From NCBI GenBank assembly GCA_025928545.1, contig JAICJH010000014.1, positions 1 to 64,000 of the forward strand: a stretch of DNA of 64,000 nucleotides. The letters run 5' to 3'. The DNA comes from Bryobacteraceae bacterium (GTDB taxonomy: Bacteria > Acidobacteriota > Terriglobia > Bryobacterales > Bryobacteraceae). Under the pieces are notes generated by a model. The model did not search any database, had not been told where the DNA came from, and was given only the letters and a program-made list of their open reading frames with translations. The position numbers and the translations under genes were made by a program. This document shows positions 52,602-62,400 of this stretch, one piece after another. Each line of letters starts with the position of its first letter. The stretch's first letter is position 1.

Positions 52602-53392
52602 GCCAGCTCTAGTCTGAAGCTGATATCGACCGCCCGGGCGGAGTGTGTGATGGATCCGACCGAGACGAAATCGGCTCCGCATTCGGCGTATGCGCGAACA
52701 GTTTCGAGGGTGATGCGACCTGAGAGTTCCACTTTCGCCCGGCCCGCGATCCTGGCAATCCATTGCTTCGCTTCGTCGGATGTCAGGTTATCCAGCAGTA
52801 GATGGTCGGCTTTCGCGGCGAGGGCTTCTTCCAGTTCCGATTCTGTGCGAACCTCAATCTCTATCGGCATGCCCGACTGGCGCGCGGCCACGATTGCTTC
52901 GGTGACTCCACCGGCGGCGGCGATGTGGTTGTTCTTGATCAGAATCGCGTCGTAAAGCCCCATACGATGGTTAACGACGCCTCCGGCGGCGGTTGCCGCT
53001 TTTTCAAGGTGGCGAAAACCAGGCGTGGTTTTGCGGGTGTCGAGAATGCGGCATTTGGTGTGCGCGACAGCTTCGGCATACCGGCGCGACAAAGTCGCCA
53101 CGCCTGAGAGGCGCTGGAGAAAATTCAGGGCCGGGCGTTCGAATCTGAGGAGATCGCGCGCGCTGCCCTGGACACTCGCGATGATCTCGTTCGCTTCGAG
53201 GAGGTCACCGTCGCAGTGATTCAGCTCCAGATCTTCGTAGAGTTCGGCGAGAACTTCCGTGCCAGAGAGAACCAGCGGTTCGCGCGACAGAAAGACACCC
53301 CGGGCTTGCCTGTCCGCAGGCACGCAGGCGTTTGACGTGACGTCGCCGCTGCCGATGTCTTCGGTCAGGGCGAGCTGGATGATGGGGTTCAT
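52598..53392 (-). CDS. nadC: Nicotinate-nucleotide pyrophosphorylase (carboxylating)
   Basis: Encodes 264 residues. Motifs are LTEDIGSGDVTSNA, RPALNFLQRLSGVATLSRRY, CRILDTRKTTPGFRHLEK, GGVVNHRMGLYDAILIKNNHI, IEVRTESELEEAL and LLDNLTSDEAKQ. It converts quinolinate and PRPP to nicotinate mononucleotide in NAD synthesis. It overlaps valS and birA by 4 bases each. nadA and nadB are not in the window. Confidence 0.96.
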   Translation of the reverse strand: MNPIIQLALTEDIGSGDVTSNACVPADRQARGVFLSREPLVLSGTEVLAELYEDLELNHCDGDLLEANEIIASVQGSARDLLRFERPALNFLQRLSGVATLSRRYAEAVAHTKCRILDTRKTTPGFRHLEKAATAAGGVVNHRMGLYDAILIKNNHIAAAGGVTEAIVAARQSGMPIEIEVRTESELEEALAAKADHLLLDNLTSDEAKQWIARIAGRAKVELSGRITLETVRAYAECGADFVSVGSITHSARAVDISFRLELA

Positions 53393-55947
53393 GCGAGGCT
53401 CTCTGAGACCTTTTGCAACTGGGCTTCGTATTCGGCCTTTTTGGCCCGAATGGAATCTACTACTTTTTGCGGCGCTTTGCCGAGGAAGACATCGTCGTTC
53501 AGCTGGCGCTCGGAATTGGCGATGTTTTTGATGAGCTGATCGCGCTCTTTTTCGAGGCGTTTGCGCTGCACTTCCAACTGCGCGGTCGGAACGTCGATTG
53601 AGACCGTAAAGCCAGACATCGATTTCACGGCTCCCGTTTTCGGGGTTTCGCCGGCTCGAAGTGTGACGCGGGTCAGCTTCTGAATCGCCACCTCGTGGGC
53701 CGCCATATCGGCGCCGGAAATCAGCCCTTCGAGCGGCAGTTTCGGATCGAGGCTGAGATCGGCGCGCAGGTTTCGCAGAGCGGTCGCGACATCCTGGAGA
53801 AGCCTGATCTCGGCTTCGGCCGCGGGATCGTTGTGGGCTTCATCGTATACGGGATAGGCCTGCACCGAAATCGACTCGCCTTCGCGCGCGCCCAGTCGGT
53901 GCCAGAGCTCTTCCGTAATGAAGGGCATCAGCGGATGGAGCAGACGGAGGGTCTGTTCGAAGACACCCGCAATCCTGTTCCAGTCGCCGCGGGCTTTCTT
54001 GAGTTCGATGTACCAGTCGCAGAAGTCATCCCAGATGAAATGCCAGATGGTCTGCGCGGCTTCGTGGTAACGGAATGTCTCGATGGCCTGGCTCATCTGG
54101 CGCGCGCATTGATTGAGGCGCGAGGCGATCCATCGGTCCTCCACCTGCGGCGGGCCGATCGGATCCCCGATACTTTGGCCCTCCAGATTGGTCAGGATGA
54201 AGCGGGCGGCGTTCCAGATCTTATTGGCGAAGGCTTTGGCGCTATCGAGACGTTCCGGGCTGAAAACAATGTCGGTACCCGGCGCCGCACCGATCAGGAG
54301 CGCCATGCGGACGGCATCGGTGCCGTATTGTTCCGTGACGACGAGCGGATCGATGACGTTGCCTTTGGTCTTCGACATCTTCTGTTTATCGGCATCGCGC
54401 ACAAGGCCGTGAATGTAGACCTGGCGGAACGGGACGTCGCCCATGAATTCGATGCCGAGCATCGCCATGCGGGCGACCCAGAAGAAAAGGATGTCAAAGC
54501 CGGTGATCAGGGTTGTCGTGGGATAGAAGTGCTTCAGGTCTTCTGTCTTGTCGGGCCAGCCCAGAGTTGAGAACGGCCAGAGACCGGAGCTGAACCAGGT
54601 GTCCAGCACGTCGGGATCCTGGCGGAGCGTGCCTTTGCACTTCGTGCACGCGGCAGGGTCTTCGCGAGCGATGATCGTTTCGCCGCACGCATCGCAATAC
54701 CAGACCGGAATTCGATGGCCCCACCAGAGTTGTCTGGAGATACACCAGTCGCGAATGTTGTTCATCCACTCGTTCCAGGTTTTGAGCCAGACTTCGGGGA
54801 CGATTTCGATGCGCTTTTCGTCGACAGCTGCGATGGCTTTTTCGGCGAGCGGTTTGGTGCGGACGAACCACTGTTTCGACACCAGAGGCTCCACCACGCT
54901 TTTGCAGCGCTGGCATTTGCCGGGGTTGACGGTGTACGGCTCCACGCGTTCGAGCAGGCCCAGCGCATCGAGATCGGCCACGATCTTCTTGCGCGCCGCA
55001 TAGCGATCGAGCCCGGCGTATGGGCCGCCGCTGGCCGTGATCTTGGCATCGCGGCCGATCACTTCAATCAGCGCGAGCGAGTGGCGTTTGCCGGCTTCGA
55101 AGTCGTTGGGATCGTGCGCGGGAGTGATTTTGACCACGCCGGTGCCGAACTCGGGATCGGCCATTTCATCCAGAATGATGGGAATTTCGCGATCCATCAA
55201 CGGCAGCCGGACAGTGCCGCCGTGAAGCTCCGGATAGCGTTCATCGCGCGGGTTGATGGCGACAGCGGAATCGCCCAGCATGGTTTCAGGACGAGTGGTG
55301 GCAACCGTGAGGAAGCGGTCGGTGCCGGTCACCGGATACTTGATGTGCCAGAGGCTGCCTTCCATTTCCTCGTGGACGCTTTCCAGGTCGGAGATGGCGG
55401 TATTGCAGCCGGGGCACCAATTGACCATGTACTCGCCGCGATAGATCAGGCCCCGTTCGTGCAGGGTGACGAAGACTTCGCGGACGGCGCGGGAGAGGCC
55501 GGAATCGAGAGTGAAGCGTTCACGGGACCAGTCGCAGGAGGCGCCGATCTGGACCATTTGTTTGAGAATGGTCCCGCCGGATTCCGCTTTCCATTTCCAG
55601 ACACGATCGATGAATTGTTCGCGGGTGAGGTCGCGGCGATACTCGATGCCTTCGGCTCTCAGCTGGCGGGCGACGATCATTTCGGTGGCGATACCGGCGT
55701 GATCGGTACCTGGAAGCCAGAGGGTTACATCGCCGCGCATGCGGTGCCAGCGGACGGTGACGTCGATTTCGGAATGCTCCAGCATGTGCCCCATGTGGAG
55801 GTTGCCGGTGACGTTGGGGGGCGGGATGACAAGCGAGAATACGGGCTTGCCTTCCGAGTGTTTCGCCGTGTAGATGCCGGATTCGACCCACCACTGAGCC
55901 CAGCGGGGCTCGAAGCGCCCGGGCTCGTAGACTTTTTCAATTTCCAT
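53389..55947 (-). CDS. valS: Valyl-tRNA synthetase
   Basis: Encodes 852 residues. The class I signatures are PPPNVTGNLHMGHML (HIGH, near 54-57) and KMSKTKGNVIDP (KMSKS, near 523). The WLPGTDHAGIAT block, the editing domain (VATTRPETMLGDSAVAI) and zinc-type cysteine clusters (CPGC, CQRC, CDAC) are present. The last 60 residues form the tRNA-binding coiled coil (QRKRLEKERDQLIKNIANSE). It leads an operon in which each of the next genes overlaps its neighbour or nearly so. Confidence 0.98.
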   Translation of the reverse strand: MEIEKVYEPGRFEPRWAQWWVESGIYTAKHSEGKPVFSLVIPPPNVTGNLHMGHMLEHSEIDVTVRWHRMRGDVTLWLPGTDHAGIATEMIVARQLRAEGIEYRRDLTREQFIDRVWKWKAESGGTILKQMVQIGASCDWSRERFTLDSGLSRAVREVFVTLHERGLIYRGEYMVNWCPGCNTAISDLESVHEEMEGSLWHIKYPVTGTDRFLTVATTRPETMLGDSAVAINPRDERYPELHGGTVRLPLMDREIPIILDEMADPEFGTGVVKITPAHDPNDFEAGKRHSLALIEVIGRDAKITASGGPYAGLDRYAARKKIVADLDALGLLERVEPYTVNPGKCQRCKSVVEPLVSKQWFVRTKPLAEKAIAAVDEKRIEIVPEVWLKTWNEWMNNIRDWCISRQLWWGHRIPVWYCDACGETIIAREDPAACTKCKGTLRQDPDVLDTWFSSGLWPFSTLGWPDKTEDLKHFYPTTTLITGFDILFFWVARMAMLGIEFMGDVPFRQVYIHGLVRDADKQKMSKTKGNVIDPLVVTEQYGTDAVRMALLIGAAPGTDIVFSPERLDSAKAFANKIWNAARFILTNLEGQSIGDPIGPPQVEDRWIASRLNQCARQMSQAIETFRYHEAAQTIWHFIWDDFCDWYIELKKARGDWNRIAGVFEQTLRLLHPLMPFITEELWHRLGAREGESISVQAYPVYDEAHNDPAAEAEIRLLQDVATALRNLRADLSLDPKLPLEGLISGADMAAHEVAIQKLTRVTLRAGETPKTGAVKSMSGFTVSIDVPTAQLEVQRKRLEKERDQLIKNIANSERQLNDDVFLGKAPQKVVDSIRAKKAEYEAQLQKVSESLA

Positions 55948-55983
55948 GGAAGTTTTCAGTTTAGCGTAGAGGCGATAAACGCC

Positions 55984-57381
55984 TCAGCTGAGGAGGCCGG
56001 TGATTACGTTGCCCTGGTTGCCTACTCCGGACAATCTGGCGTCGAGGCCCGAGTACTTCACGGTCATCTTCTTGTCGTCTATGCCCAGCACCCGCAGCAT
56101 GGTGGCGTGGAAATCGTGGATGCTGACGGGGTTTTCCACGGCAGCATAGCCGAGTTCGTCGCTTGTGCCGTAGCTGAGGCCTGGCTTGATGCCTCCTCCG
56201 GCGAGCATGTAGGAGAAGGTCTTGATGTGGTGGTCGCGGCCGTCGCCACCCTGCGACATGGGAGTGCGGCCAAATTCTCCTCCGAAGACTACGAGGGTAT
56301 CGTCGAGCATCCCTCGCTGTTTGAGGTCGTTGATCAGGGCGGCGGTCGGACGGTCGGTTTCTTCCGCTTTGAATTCGATGCCGTCTTTGATGGCGGAGTG
56401 GTGGTCCCAATCGCGGTGGTAGAGCTGGATGAAGCGAACTCCGCGCTCGGCGAGGCGTCGCGCCAGGAGGCAGTTCGAGGCGAAGGATCCGTCGCCTGGC
56501 TTGGCTCCATAGGCATCGAGGACGCTTTGCGGTTCTTTGCTCATATCCACCAGATCGGGGACGCTGGTTTGCATCTTAAACGCCATTTCGTACTGGGATA
56601 TGCGGGTTAAGATTTCCTGATCCTGGGTGGTTTTGTAGCGGGCTTTATCGAGCTGGTTGATGGCGTCGATGGATTGGCGCTGGAGTTTGGCGTCGATACC
56701 TTCGGGGTTATCGAGATAGAGGACCGGGTTGCCGAAGGAGTTCAGTTTTACTCCCTGAAATTTGCTTGGGAGGAAACCGGAGGACCATTGGCGGGCGGAG
56801 ATTGGCTGCATTTGTCCGCCTTGTCCGGCGGAGAGCATGACGACGAAGCCGGGCAGGTTTTCGGTATCGGCTCCGAGACCGTAGAGGAGCCACGAGCCCA
56901 TGCTGGGCCGTCCGGCGATAATGGAGCCCGTGTTCAGGAACATGTGGGCAGTATCGTGGTTGATCTGTTCGGACCACATGGAGCGGATGACGGTGATGTC
57001 GTCGGCCACGCTGCCGAGGTGGGGAAAGAGATTGCAGATGCGCTGGCCGGATTTGCCGTAGGTGGAAAACTCGTGTTGCGGGCCGTAGCAGGTCAGGGCT
57101 TTGCCCTGTAGTTGGGCTATTTGCTGGCCCTTAGTGAAGGATTCCGGCATGGCCTGGCCGTGCATGGCGCGGAGCTTCGGCTTGTCGTCGAAAGTTTCGA
57201 GGTGGGAAGGACCTCCCGCCTGATAGAGATAAATGACTCGTTTGGCTTTTTGGGGATAGTTCAGGGGCGAGATGGCGCCCTGGTATTTTTCCTGCTGGGC
57301 GTTCAGGAGTTGATTGACCGCGATGAGGCCCAAGCCTCGTCCCAGAAAAGCTCTGCGGTTTAGTAGTGGATCGAGTGTCAT
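55984..57381 (-). CDS. DUF1501 family protein with Tat signal
   Basis: Encodes 465 residues. The start MTLDPLLNRRAFLGRG is a twin-arginine signal. The sulfatase-like DUF1501 pattern follows: VIYLYQAGGPSHLETFDDKP, TYGKSGQRICNLFPHLG, HDTAHMFLNTGSIIAGRPSMGSWLLYGLG, GVRFIQLYHRDWDHHSAIK, VFGGEFGRTPMSQGGDGRDHH. These proteins are almost always paired with a DUF1549/DUF1553 protein, as here, where it begins directly after that gene's stop. Function is unproven. The alkaline-phosphatase-like fold suggests a hydrolase. Confidence 0.93.
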   Translation of the reverse strand: MTLDPLLNRRAFLGRGLGLIAVNQLLNAQQEKYQGAISPLNYPQKAKRVIYLYQAGGPSHLETFDDKPKLRAMHGQAMPESFTKGQQIAQLQGKALTCYGPQHEFSTYGKSGQRICNLFPHLGSVADDITVIRSMWSEQINHDTAHMFLNTGSIIAGRPSMGSWLLYGLGADTENLPGFVVMLSAGQGGQMQPISARQWSSGFLPSKFQGVKLNSFGNPVLYLDNPEGIDAKLQRQSIDAINQLDKARYKTTQDQEILTRISQYEMAFKMQTSVPDLVDMSKEPQSVLDAYGAKPGDGSFASNCLLARRLAERGVRFIQLYHRDWDHHSAIKDGIEFKAEETDRPTAALINDLKQRGMLDDTLVVFGGEFGRTPMSQGGDGRDHHIKTFSYMLAGGGIKPGLSYGTSDELGYAAVENPVSIHDFHATMLRVLGIDDKKMTVKYSGLDARLSGVGNQGNVITGLLS

Positions 57382-60300
57382 TTAGTCTCTGGTGATTGCT
57401 TCGTGCAGATTCAGGATTACTCTGGCTACCGTTGTCATGGCGGCCAGATCAGATTCGTTCATGGTTTCCGGAACCGGGGCTTCTCCGATTTCCAGCAGGG
57501 CTTTTGCTCCCTTTTTATCGGTTTCGAAGTGGATTGCGGCGTCCTTGTGCAGGTCTCGCAAAACCTTCAGCTCGGATTCGGAGGGAGCTCGCTCCAGACT
57601 TCTTTCGAAAGCCCAGGTTAGTCTGGCGTCTTCGGTCTTGCCTCCTTTATCCAGGATGTTTTCGGCGAAGACGCGGGCTGCCTCCACGAAGATCGGATCG
57701 TTTAAGAGATCCAGGGCCTGGAGCGGCGTGTTCGAGTTGATTCGGTTTACGGTGCACTCTTCGCGGGTGGGGGCGTCGAAGTTCAGCAGCGACGGGTGGA
57801 GGAAGGTGCGCTGCCAGTGGGTGTAGACGGCTCTCCTATAGAGGTCATTGCCGTGGCTGGCGGACCATTCCCGCTTGGGGAAGTTCAGAGCGGCCAGGTA
57901 GCCTTCCGGCTCATAGGGTTTTACGCTTTGTCCTCCGAATTGCTGGATCAAGAGGCCGGAGATTTCGAGAGCCGTGTCCCGCACCGATTCGGCTTCTATG
58001 CGGAAGCGGCTTTGCCGCGAGAGGAGGCGGTTTTCGGGATCGCGGTCGTCTGTGGCGATTGACGATTGTTTATATGTTGCGCTGGTCACGATGGTGCGGA
58101 GCAAGTGCTTGACGTCCCAACCGTTCATAAAGTCCGCTGCCAGCCAGTCGAGGAGTTCGGGATAGACGGGGGCTTCTCCCTGCGATCCGAGATCTTCGAG
58201 GTTTTTGGAAAGGCCCGTGCCGAAGAATTGTCTCCACATACGGTTGACGAAGACTCTGGCCGTCAACGGATTCGAGGGGGACACCAGCCAATTCGCGAGA
58301 TCGAGGCGGGTGGCTCGCTTGCCTCCGGTTTCCAGTTTGCCGAGAAATTCGGGGATGGCCGGTTGGACGACGTCGCCGGTTTCATCCATCCAGTTGCCGC
58401 GAGGCAGGATGCGGACTTCGCGCGGCTCTACGGATTCGGTAATCATTACTTCGGGAACTTTGGCGATCAGGAGACTTGCTTTTGCTTCGAGCTGCGCCAG
58501 TTCTATGCGGGCGGGCTGTAACTCCGGATTGGAATATTCGAAGTAATCGAGAACCAGATTCTTTTGATTTTCGGAGCGTTTATCCGGGGAGAGGAAGAGC
58601 GCGGACGCCAGATTTGCGGCTAAGCCATCGTGCTGCGGAGGTGGCGGAGCTACTACCGGCGTATCCAGTCCCGCCGCGGTTGCGGGGGCCGCCGGTTTTG
58701 GATCGAGGCGCGCTATCGCCGTCCTGATGGCGTTGCGGCCTCCGGTGCCCGGCCACGTGCCGGAGTTGGGCGCTAACGCGATTCGGAAACGGCCGAGCGT
58801 GGCTTTGCGATCATCCGAGTCCTGGTGGATTTTTATTGTGATCTTCGTGTCGGGTTCGGTGACGACCGGAGTTGCGAAGCGCAACATCAGCATGGTCCTG
58901 GGGCCTCTGGCTACTCCTCCGATTGCCCAACCGGTTTGGGGATCGCCGTCGATTACAGCCATGGCGGGGAAGCCGGGGATGGGAGCAACGTCGCTGAACG
59001 TGAACGAAAACGGCAGTTGTTTTCCGGCGGATTCGGCGTCCACCTCGGTAACGATGAAACGCTCGGAACCTCTGGCAATGTTGGCGCCGGCTAAGCTATC
59101 GTCCTGTCCGGTTTCGATGCCTAAGCCGGCCCACTTCCCCGCTCCGGGCTGAATGGTCACTGTGTAGGTTTCGTTATCCGGATTGGGGCCGTCTACGGAG
59201 ATCATGCCTACGCCCATCGACACCGAGGTGGAGAGAGTGCGCGGATCCTGCTTGATTGGCTCCTTCTGAATGGTGAGGAACGCTTTGGTTGCGGAGGCTG
59301 CGACGGGTACGGGGAACTGCCAGGCGAGATCGCCCGACATGTAGCGAACCAGTTCCTCTTTTTCCCACTGGCGCTGCTGGTCGACGAAGGACCCGGCGCG
59401 CTGATTGAGAACCTTCTTCGCGGCATCCACCTGCGCCTGCGCGGCGTCGATTGCTTCCTTCTGGCCAGGGCTGTAAACCAGCATTTTGGGCTGGAAGGCG
59501 GTGGGGCCGACATCCTGAATGAGCCCATCCTCTTTGATATCGGCGAAGAAGGCTTTGAGGGCGTAGAAATCTTTGGTGAGGACGGGATCGAATTTATGGT
59601 TGTGGCACTCGGCGCAACCCATGCTGGTGCCGAGCCAGACGGTGCTGAGGTCGCGCACGCGATCGGCGCCGTATTTCGCGTAATACTCCTTCGGCTGGAG
59701 GCCGCCCTCGGCGGAACTGCGGCTGAGGCGATTGTAAGCAGCGGCGATTTTCTGATCGACCGTGGCGTTGGGCAGCAGGTCGCCGGCGAGTTGCTCGCGG
59801 GTGAAATCGCTGAACGGCTTGTTGTCGCGAAAGGCCTTGAGGACGTAATCGCGATAGAGCCAGACGGGGCGGGTACCGTCGCTGTGGAAGCCGGCGGAAT
59901 CGGCATAGCGGACGGCGTCGAGCCAAAGGACGGTCTGCTGTTCCGCGTATTCGGGTGAGGCGAGGAGGCGATCGACGAGTTTTTCGTAAGCGTCGGGCGA
60001 GCGGTCGGCTATGAAAGCTGCGACTTCTTCGGGTTTGGGGAGGAGACCGGTGAGGTCGAGGGTGACGCGGCGGATGAGGGTGCGGCGGTCGGCTTCGGGC
60101 GCGGGCTTCAGGTTTTCCTTTGCCAGGCGCTGCTGGATGAAGGCATCGATCGGATGCCCCGATTTCGGGACGGGCGGCTTCACTATGGGCTGGTAGGACC
60201 AGTGGCTTTCGTACTTTGCGCCTTCGGCGATCCAGCGGCGGAGGGTGGTTTTCTGAGCGTCGGTCAGTTTGTTGTTGGAGGCGACGGGCGGCATGAGCGC

Positions 60301-60606
60301 GTTGGCGTCCGGGGAGAAGATGCGCGACAGGAGTTCGCTGCGGTCGGGTTGGCCGGGAACGATGGGCGTGCCGAGGATCTGGGGTTTGGTGGCTTCCTCG
60401 CGGAGGTCGAGACGGAAGCCGCCGATGCGCGAGCTTTCGTCGGGTCCATGACAGCGAAAACAGTTGTTGGAGAGGATGGGGCGGACTTCGCGGTCGAAGT
60501 TGACCGGAGTCTGGGCGTGCAGGGTTAGTGCTATGGAGGCGAGGGTCAGGAACCGCGCGGGCGACAGACCCCGATGCGCGCCGATATAAGAAGAGTTAGA
60601 AAACAA
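57382..60606 (-). CDS. PSD1 / planctomycete cytochrome c domain protein (DUF1549-DUF1553)
   Basis: Encodes 1074 residues. A signal peptide (RFLTLASIALTLHAQ) precedes a planctomycete-type cytochrome domain with CFRCH at 49-53 and a likely Met ligand in NALMPPVAS. DUF1549 follows (PIDAFIQQRLAKENLKPAPEAD, RVTLDLTGLLPKPEEVAAF). A middle part holds beta-sandwich sequence and WLGTSMGCAECHNHKFDPV with a second haem-like CAECH. DUF1553 closes the chain (RATRLDLANWLVSPSNPLTARVFVNRMW, NLEDLGSQGEAPVYPELLDWL). It overlaps the upstream cytochrome gene by 11 bases. Role is unknown; the family is often linked to polysaccharide breakdown. Confidence 0.93.
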   Translation of the reverse strand: MFSNSSYIGAHRGLSPARFLTLASIALTLHAQTPVNFDREVRPILSNNCFRCHGPDESSRIGGFRLDLREEATKPQILGTPIVPGQPDRSELLSRIFSPDANALMPPVASNNKLTDAQKTTLRRWIAEGAKYESHWSYQPIVKPPVPKSGHPIDAFIQQRLAKENLKPAPEADRRTLIRRVTLDLTGLLPKPEEVAAFIADRSPDAYEKLVDRLLASPEYAEQQTVLWLDAVRYADSAGFHSDGTRPVWLYRDYVLKAFRDNKPFSDFTREQLAGDLLPNATVDQKIAAAYNRLSRSSAEGGLQPKEYYAKYGADRVRDLSTVWLGTSMGCAECHNHKFDPVLTKDFYALKAFFADIKEDGLIQDVGPTAFQPKMLVYSPGQKEAIDAAQAQVDAAKKVLNQRAGSFVDQQRQWEKEELVRYMSGDLAWQFPVPVAASATKAFLTIQKEPIKQDPRTLSTSVSMGVGMISVDGPNPDNETYTVTIQPGAGKWAGLGIETGQDDSLAGANIARGSERFIVTEVDAESAGKQLPFSFTFSDVAPIPGFPAMAVIDGDPQTGWAIGGVARGPRTMLMLRFATPVVTEPDTKITIKIHQDSDDRKATLGRFRIALAPNSGTWPGTGGRNAIRTAIARLDPKPAAPATAAGLDTPVVAPPPPQHDGLAANLASALFLSPDKRSENQKNLVLDYFEYSNPELQPARIELAQLEAKASLLIAKVPEVMITESVEPREVRILPRGNWMDETGDVVQPAIPEFLGKLETGGKRATRLDLANWLVSPSNPLTARVFVNRMWRQFFGTGLSKNLEDLGSQGEAPVYPELLDWLAADFMNGWDVKHLLRTIVTSATYKQSSIATDDRDPENRLLSRQSRFRIEAESVRDTALEISGLLIQQFGGQSVKPYEPEGYLAALNFPKREWSASHGNDLYRRAVYTHWQRTFLHPSLLNFDAPTREECTVNRINSNTPLQALDLLNDPIFVEAARVFAENILDKGGKTEDARLTWAFERSLERAPSESELKVLRDLHKDAAIHFETDKKGAKALLEIGEAPVPETMNESDLAAMTTVARVILNLHEAITRD

Positions 60607-61099
60607 TTTTGTTCCCCTGAATTTTCTTTGTGTCCAGGCCTGGCACTTTGGTCAGGTCATTGAAATCTTTGTAGGCTCCATTGGCTTGCCGCCAGGCGAC
60701 GATTGCGTTGGCTTCGGCGGGGGTGAGCTGGAGATCGTCGGCGAGTTGCCGGGCGGTGGCGGTGTTGACGTTGATTTTGGGGCCGAAATTCCGGACGAGA
60801 TAGGCTACGACGGGTTCCCATTCGTCGGGATTGAGGGAGGCGCCGTTTTCGATCATGGTGCGGAGCTCACTGCGCCACTGGTCGACGGTGAGGGACTGTT
60901 TGGTGATGCGGTCGGCGGTGTGGCAGACGGTGCAGGCGTTTTCGACTTGTTCGCGGCCCTTGCCATCGGGGAGAACGGTGTCGTCGGCGAGGGCCGGTGT
61001 GGCCAGGATGCGGCTGGCGAGGATCAGGATGGCGGCTATCCCGATGGACGTAGCGATGGCTGTAGGTACAGGTCTACCTGAGGATGGGACCCGGGGCAT
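60596..61099 (-). CDS. Secreted cytochrome c fused to a helix-hairpin-helix domain
   Basis: Encodes 167 residues from ATG 61099. The frame stays open 139 codons further, but those residues are Pro/Thr-rich without homology. After a membrane or signal segment (IATSIGIAAILILASRIL), the haem motif CTVCH is at 56-60 with a probable Met82 ligand (LRTMIENGASLNPDEW). Residues 109-167 form a ComEA-like helix-hairpin-helix pair: INVNTATARQLADDLQLTPAEANAIVAWRQ, then DFNDLTKVPGLDTKKI. The combination is unusual and may be a protein-interaction rather than DNA-binding module. The gene starts the PSD1/DUF1501 operon. Confidence 0.82.
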   Translation of the reverse strand: MPRVPSSGRPVPTAIATSIGIAAILILASRILATPALADDTVLPDGKGREQVENACTVCHTADRITKQSLTVDQWRSELRTMIENGASLNPDEWEPVVAYLVRNFGPKINVNTATARQLADDLQLTPAEANAIVAWRQANGAYKDFNDLTKVPGLDTKKIQGNKIVF

Positions 61100-61878
61100 G
61101 GACGGTTTAACGCTATCACCGGTTGGGGGCTGGGTCAAGGTGGCGGGGAGGCGATGGGTTGGGGAGTGCCTCGGACGGGGGTTCGATGGACTGCCCGGGG
61201 GCGTTGAGCAGCGTTTGATTGTGCTTCGCCGAGGGTGTCGGGGGTTACCGGGGCCGGGTTTTTGCGCCCGGTCAGCGGGCCCGGCGGGGTGTCTTCCCGG
61301 GTTCGTCAGGCCTCTAAATGGGTTTGTGGATTTCAGGAGTTCCTTTGTTTTGTTCAGGGTGGCGGGTTCGCTTGGCACCGGCATTTTTTTTGCGGCTGGA
61401 TGCGGCCGATTGGCTGGGTGGGTTGGGATAGCCTGGGAGGTCTTGTTTGTCGCGGGCGCGGTTGGTGGGGCGAGTTTCGGGGTGGCGGTGGTTAGGTGCA
61501 GGGGTCGCATTGTCATTATCCGATTCGACTCTACATGATGGTGTCAAGAAATCGGGGTTGCAGGAGAGGGGTTTCGGCGGTAAGGTCTTTGGGTTGAGGT
61601 GGATCGGGGGATTTTATTTTGTTGTCACTGCAAAAGGTCTCATCAGCGGGCGGGAGGGTATGCTGAATTCTGTGTAAACGGCTATTCCGCCGAACCAAAG
61701 TGCACTGCCAGCGGCGACTGCTGGCTAGTCTTGGGCGATGATAGCAATCGGCCAGAGCGCCAACGCATGTGTTACCGGCTATCCGGCTATCGAGTTCAGG
61801 CTATGATTCAAATGGAAATGTGCTGCCGGGCCTGAGCGCGACACTGACACACAACGAATAGAACCGGGTGACTTCGCG
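61100..61878. other. Long intergenic region, no supported gene
   Basis: About 780 bases lie between the cytochrome-HhH operon and the plus-strand gene at 61879. From 61100 to about 61516 the minus strand is pyrimidine-rich and free of stops in the operon frame, without homologous content. Near 61515-61548 the minus strand has TTGACA and GATAAT, but 21 bases apart, which is too far for a standard promoter. A 6-base stem-loop (GCCAGC/GCTGGC) is at 61707-61725. Composition becomes less GC-rich after about 61650. Confidence 0.5.
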
Positions 61879-62400
61879 ATGAGAAATGACTGCACACAAG
61901 CATTTTTGCGCTATAGGGAGTTGGCGCGCGTTGTTTGGAATATTGGTTTCTGGCCGATTCCGGAATTGCGGGAATGGCCATTCATTTCAACCTACGAAGA
62001 AGCCATGGCGAGGCTGTTTGAGGGAATGATTCTTCTGCCTAATGGCTATGACGAAAAGATCATAGAGAAACATCTTCCTGGTAACAAGGGTGATTTTCGC
62101 GTGATTATTGGCGCGCTCGGAGGGGACTTAATGGTAAATAAACATCTCCCTGCAGAACCAGGTGGCCTTTGGGGCAATCCAACAATCCATATTGAAGGCG
62201 ATCGCGATGTCAATTCGTATCAGCTGAGGTTCCTGGCTTTCTTTGACTGGTCCCAGCAGACTCCGCGAGATTATCGTTTTATCAGGGTATTGATCGAGCG
62301 AATGGACGACCGTGAAGATTTACTGGGACGGCATGCGATCGTTGACACGGCTGAATGCTCGATCCTGGGCCCGGAGGTACAAAGCGCACTTAGCGTGTGA
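61879..62400 (+). CDS. Hypothetical protein of the right-end accessory region
   Basis: Encodes 173 residues with no signal peptide or membrane helix. It is rich in aromatic residues (ARVVWNIGFWPIPELREWPF, FLAFFDWSQQTPRDYRF) and has an acidic middle and end. I recognise no family. Its codon use is less GC-biased than the genes to the left. Its stop overlaps the GTG start of the next gene, so the two are probably one transcript. The arrangement is reminiscent of immunity or toxin-antitoxin modules, without direct evidence. Confidence 0.7.
   Translation: MRNDCTQAFLRYRELARVVWNIGFWPIPELREWPFISTYEEAMARLFEGMILLPNGYDEKIIEKHLPGNKGDFRVIIGALGGDLMVNKHLPAEPGGLWGNPTIHIEGDRDVNSYQLRFLAFFDWSQQTPRDYRFIRVLIERMDDREDLLGRHAIVDTAECSILGPEVQSALSV

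Noticed and set aside
54715..56610. 631-codon plus-strand open frame
   Set aside because: Antisense to valS and DUF1501, both unambiguous; no domain and no ribosome site.
61515..61548. TTGACA/GATAAT pair as promoter of the cytochrome operon
   Set aside because: Spacing of 21 bases is outside the usual 16-18 range.
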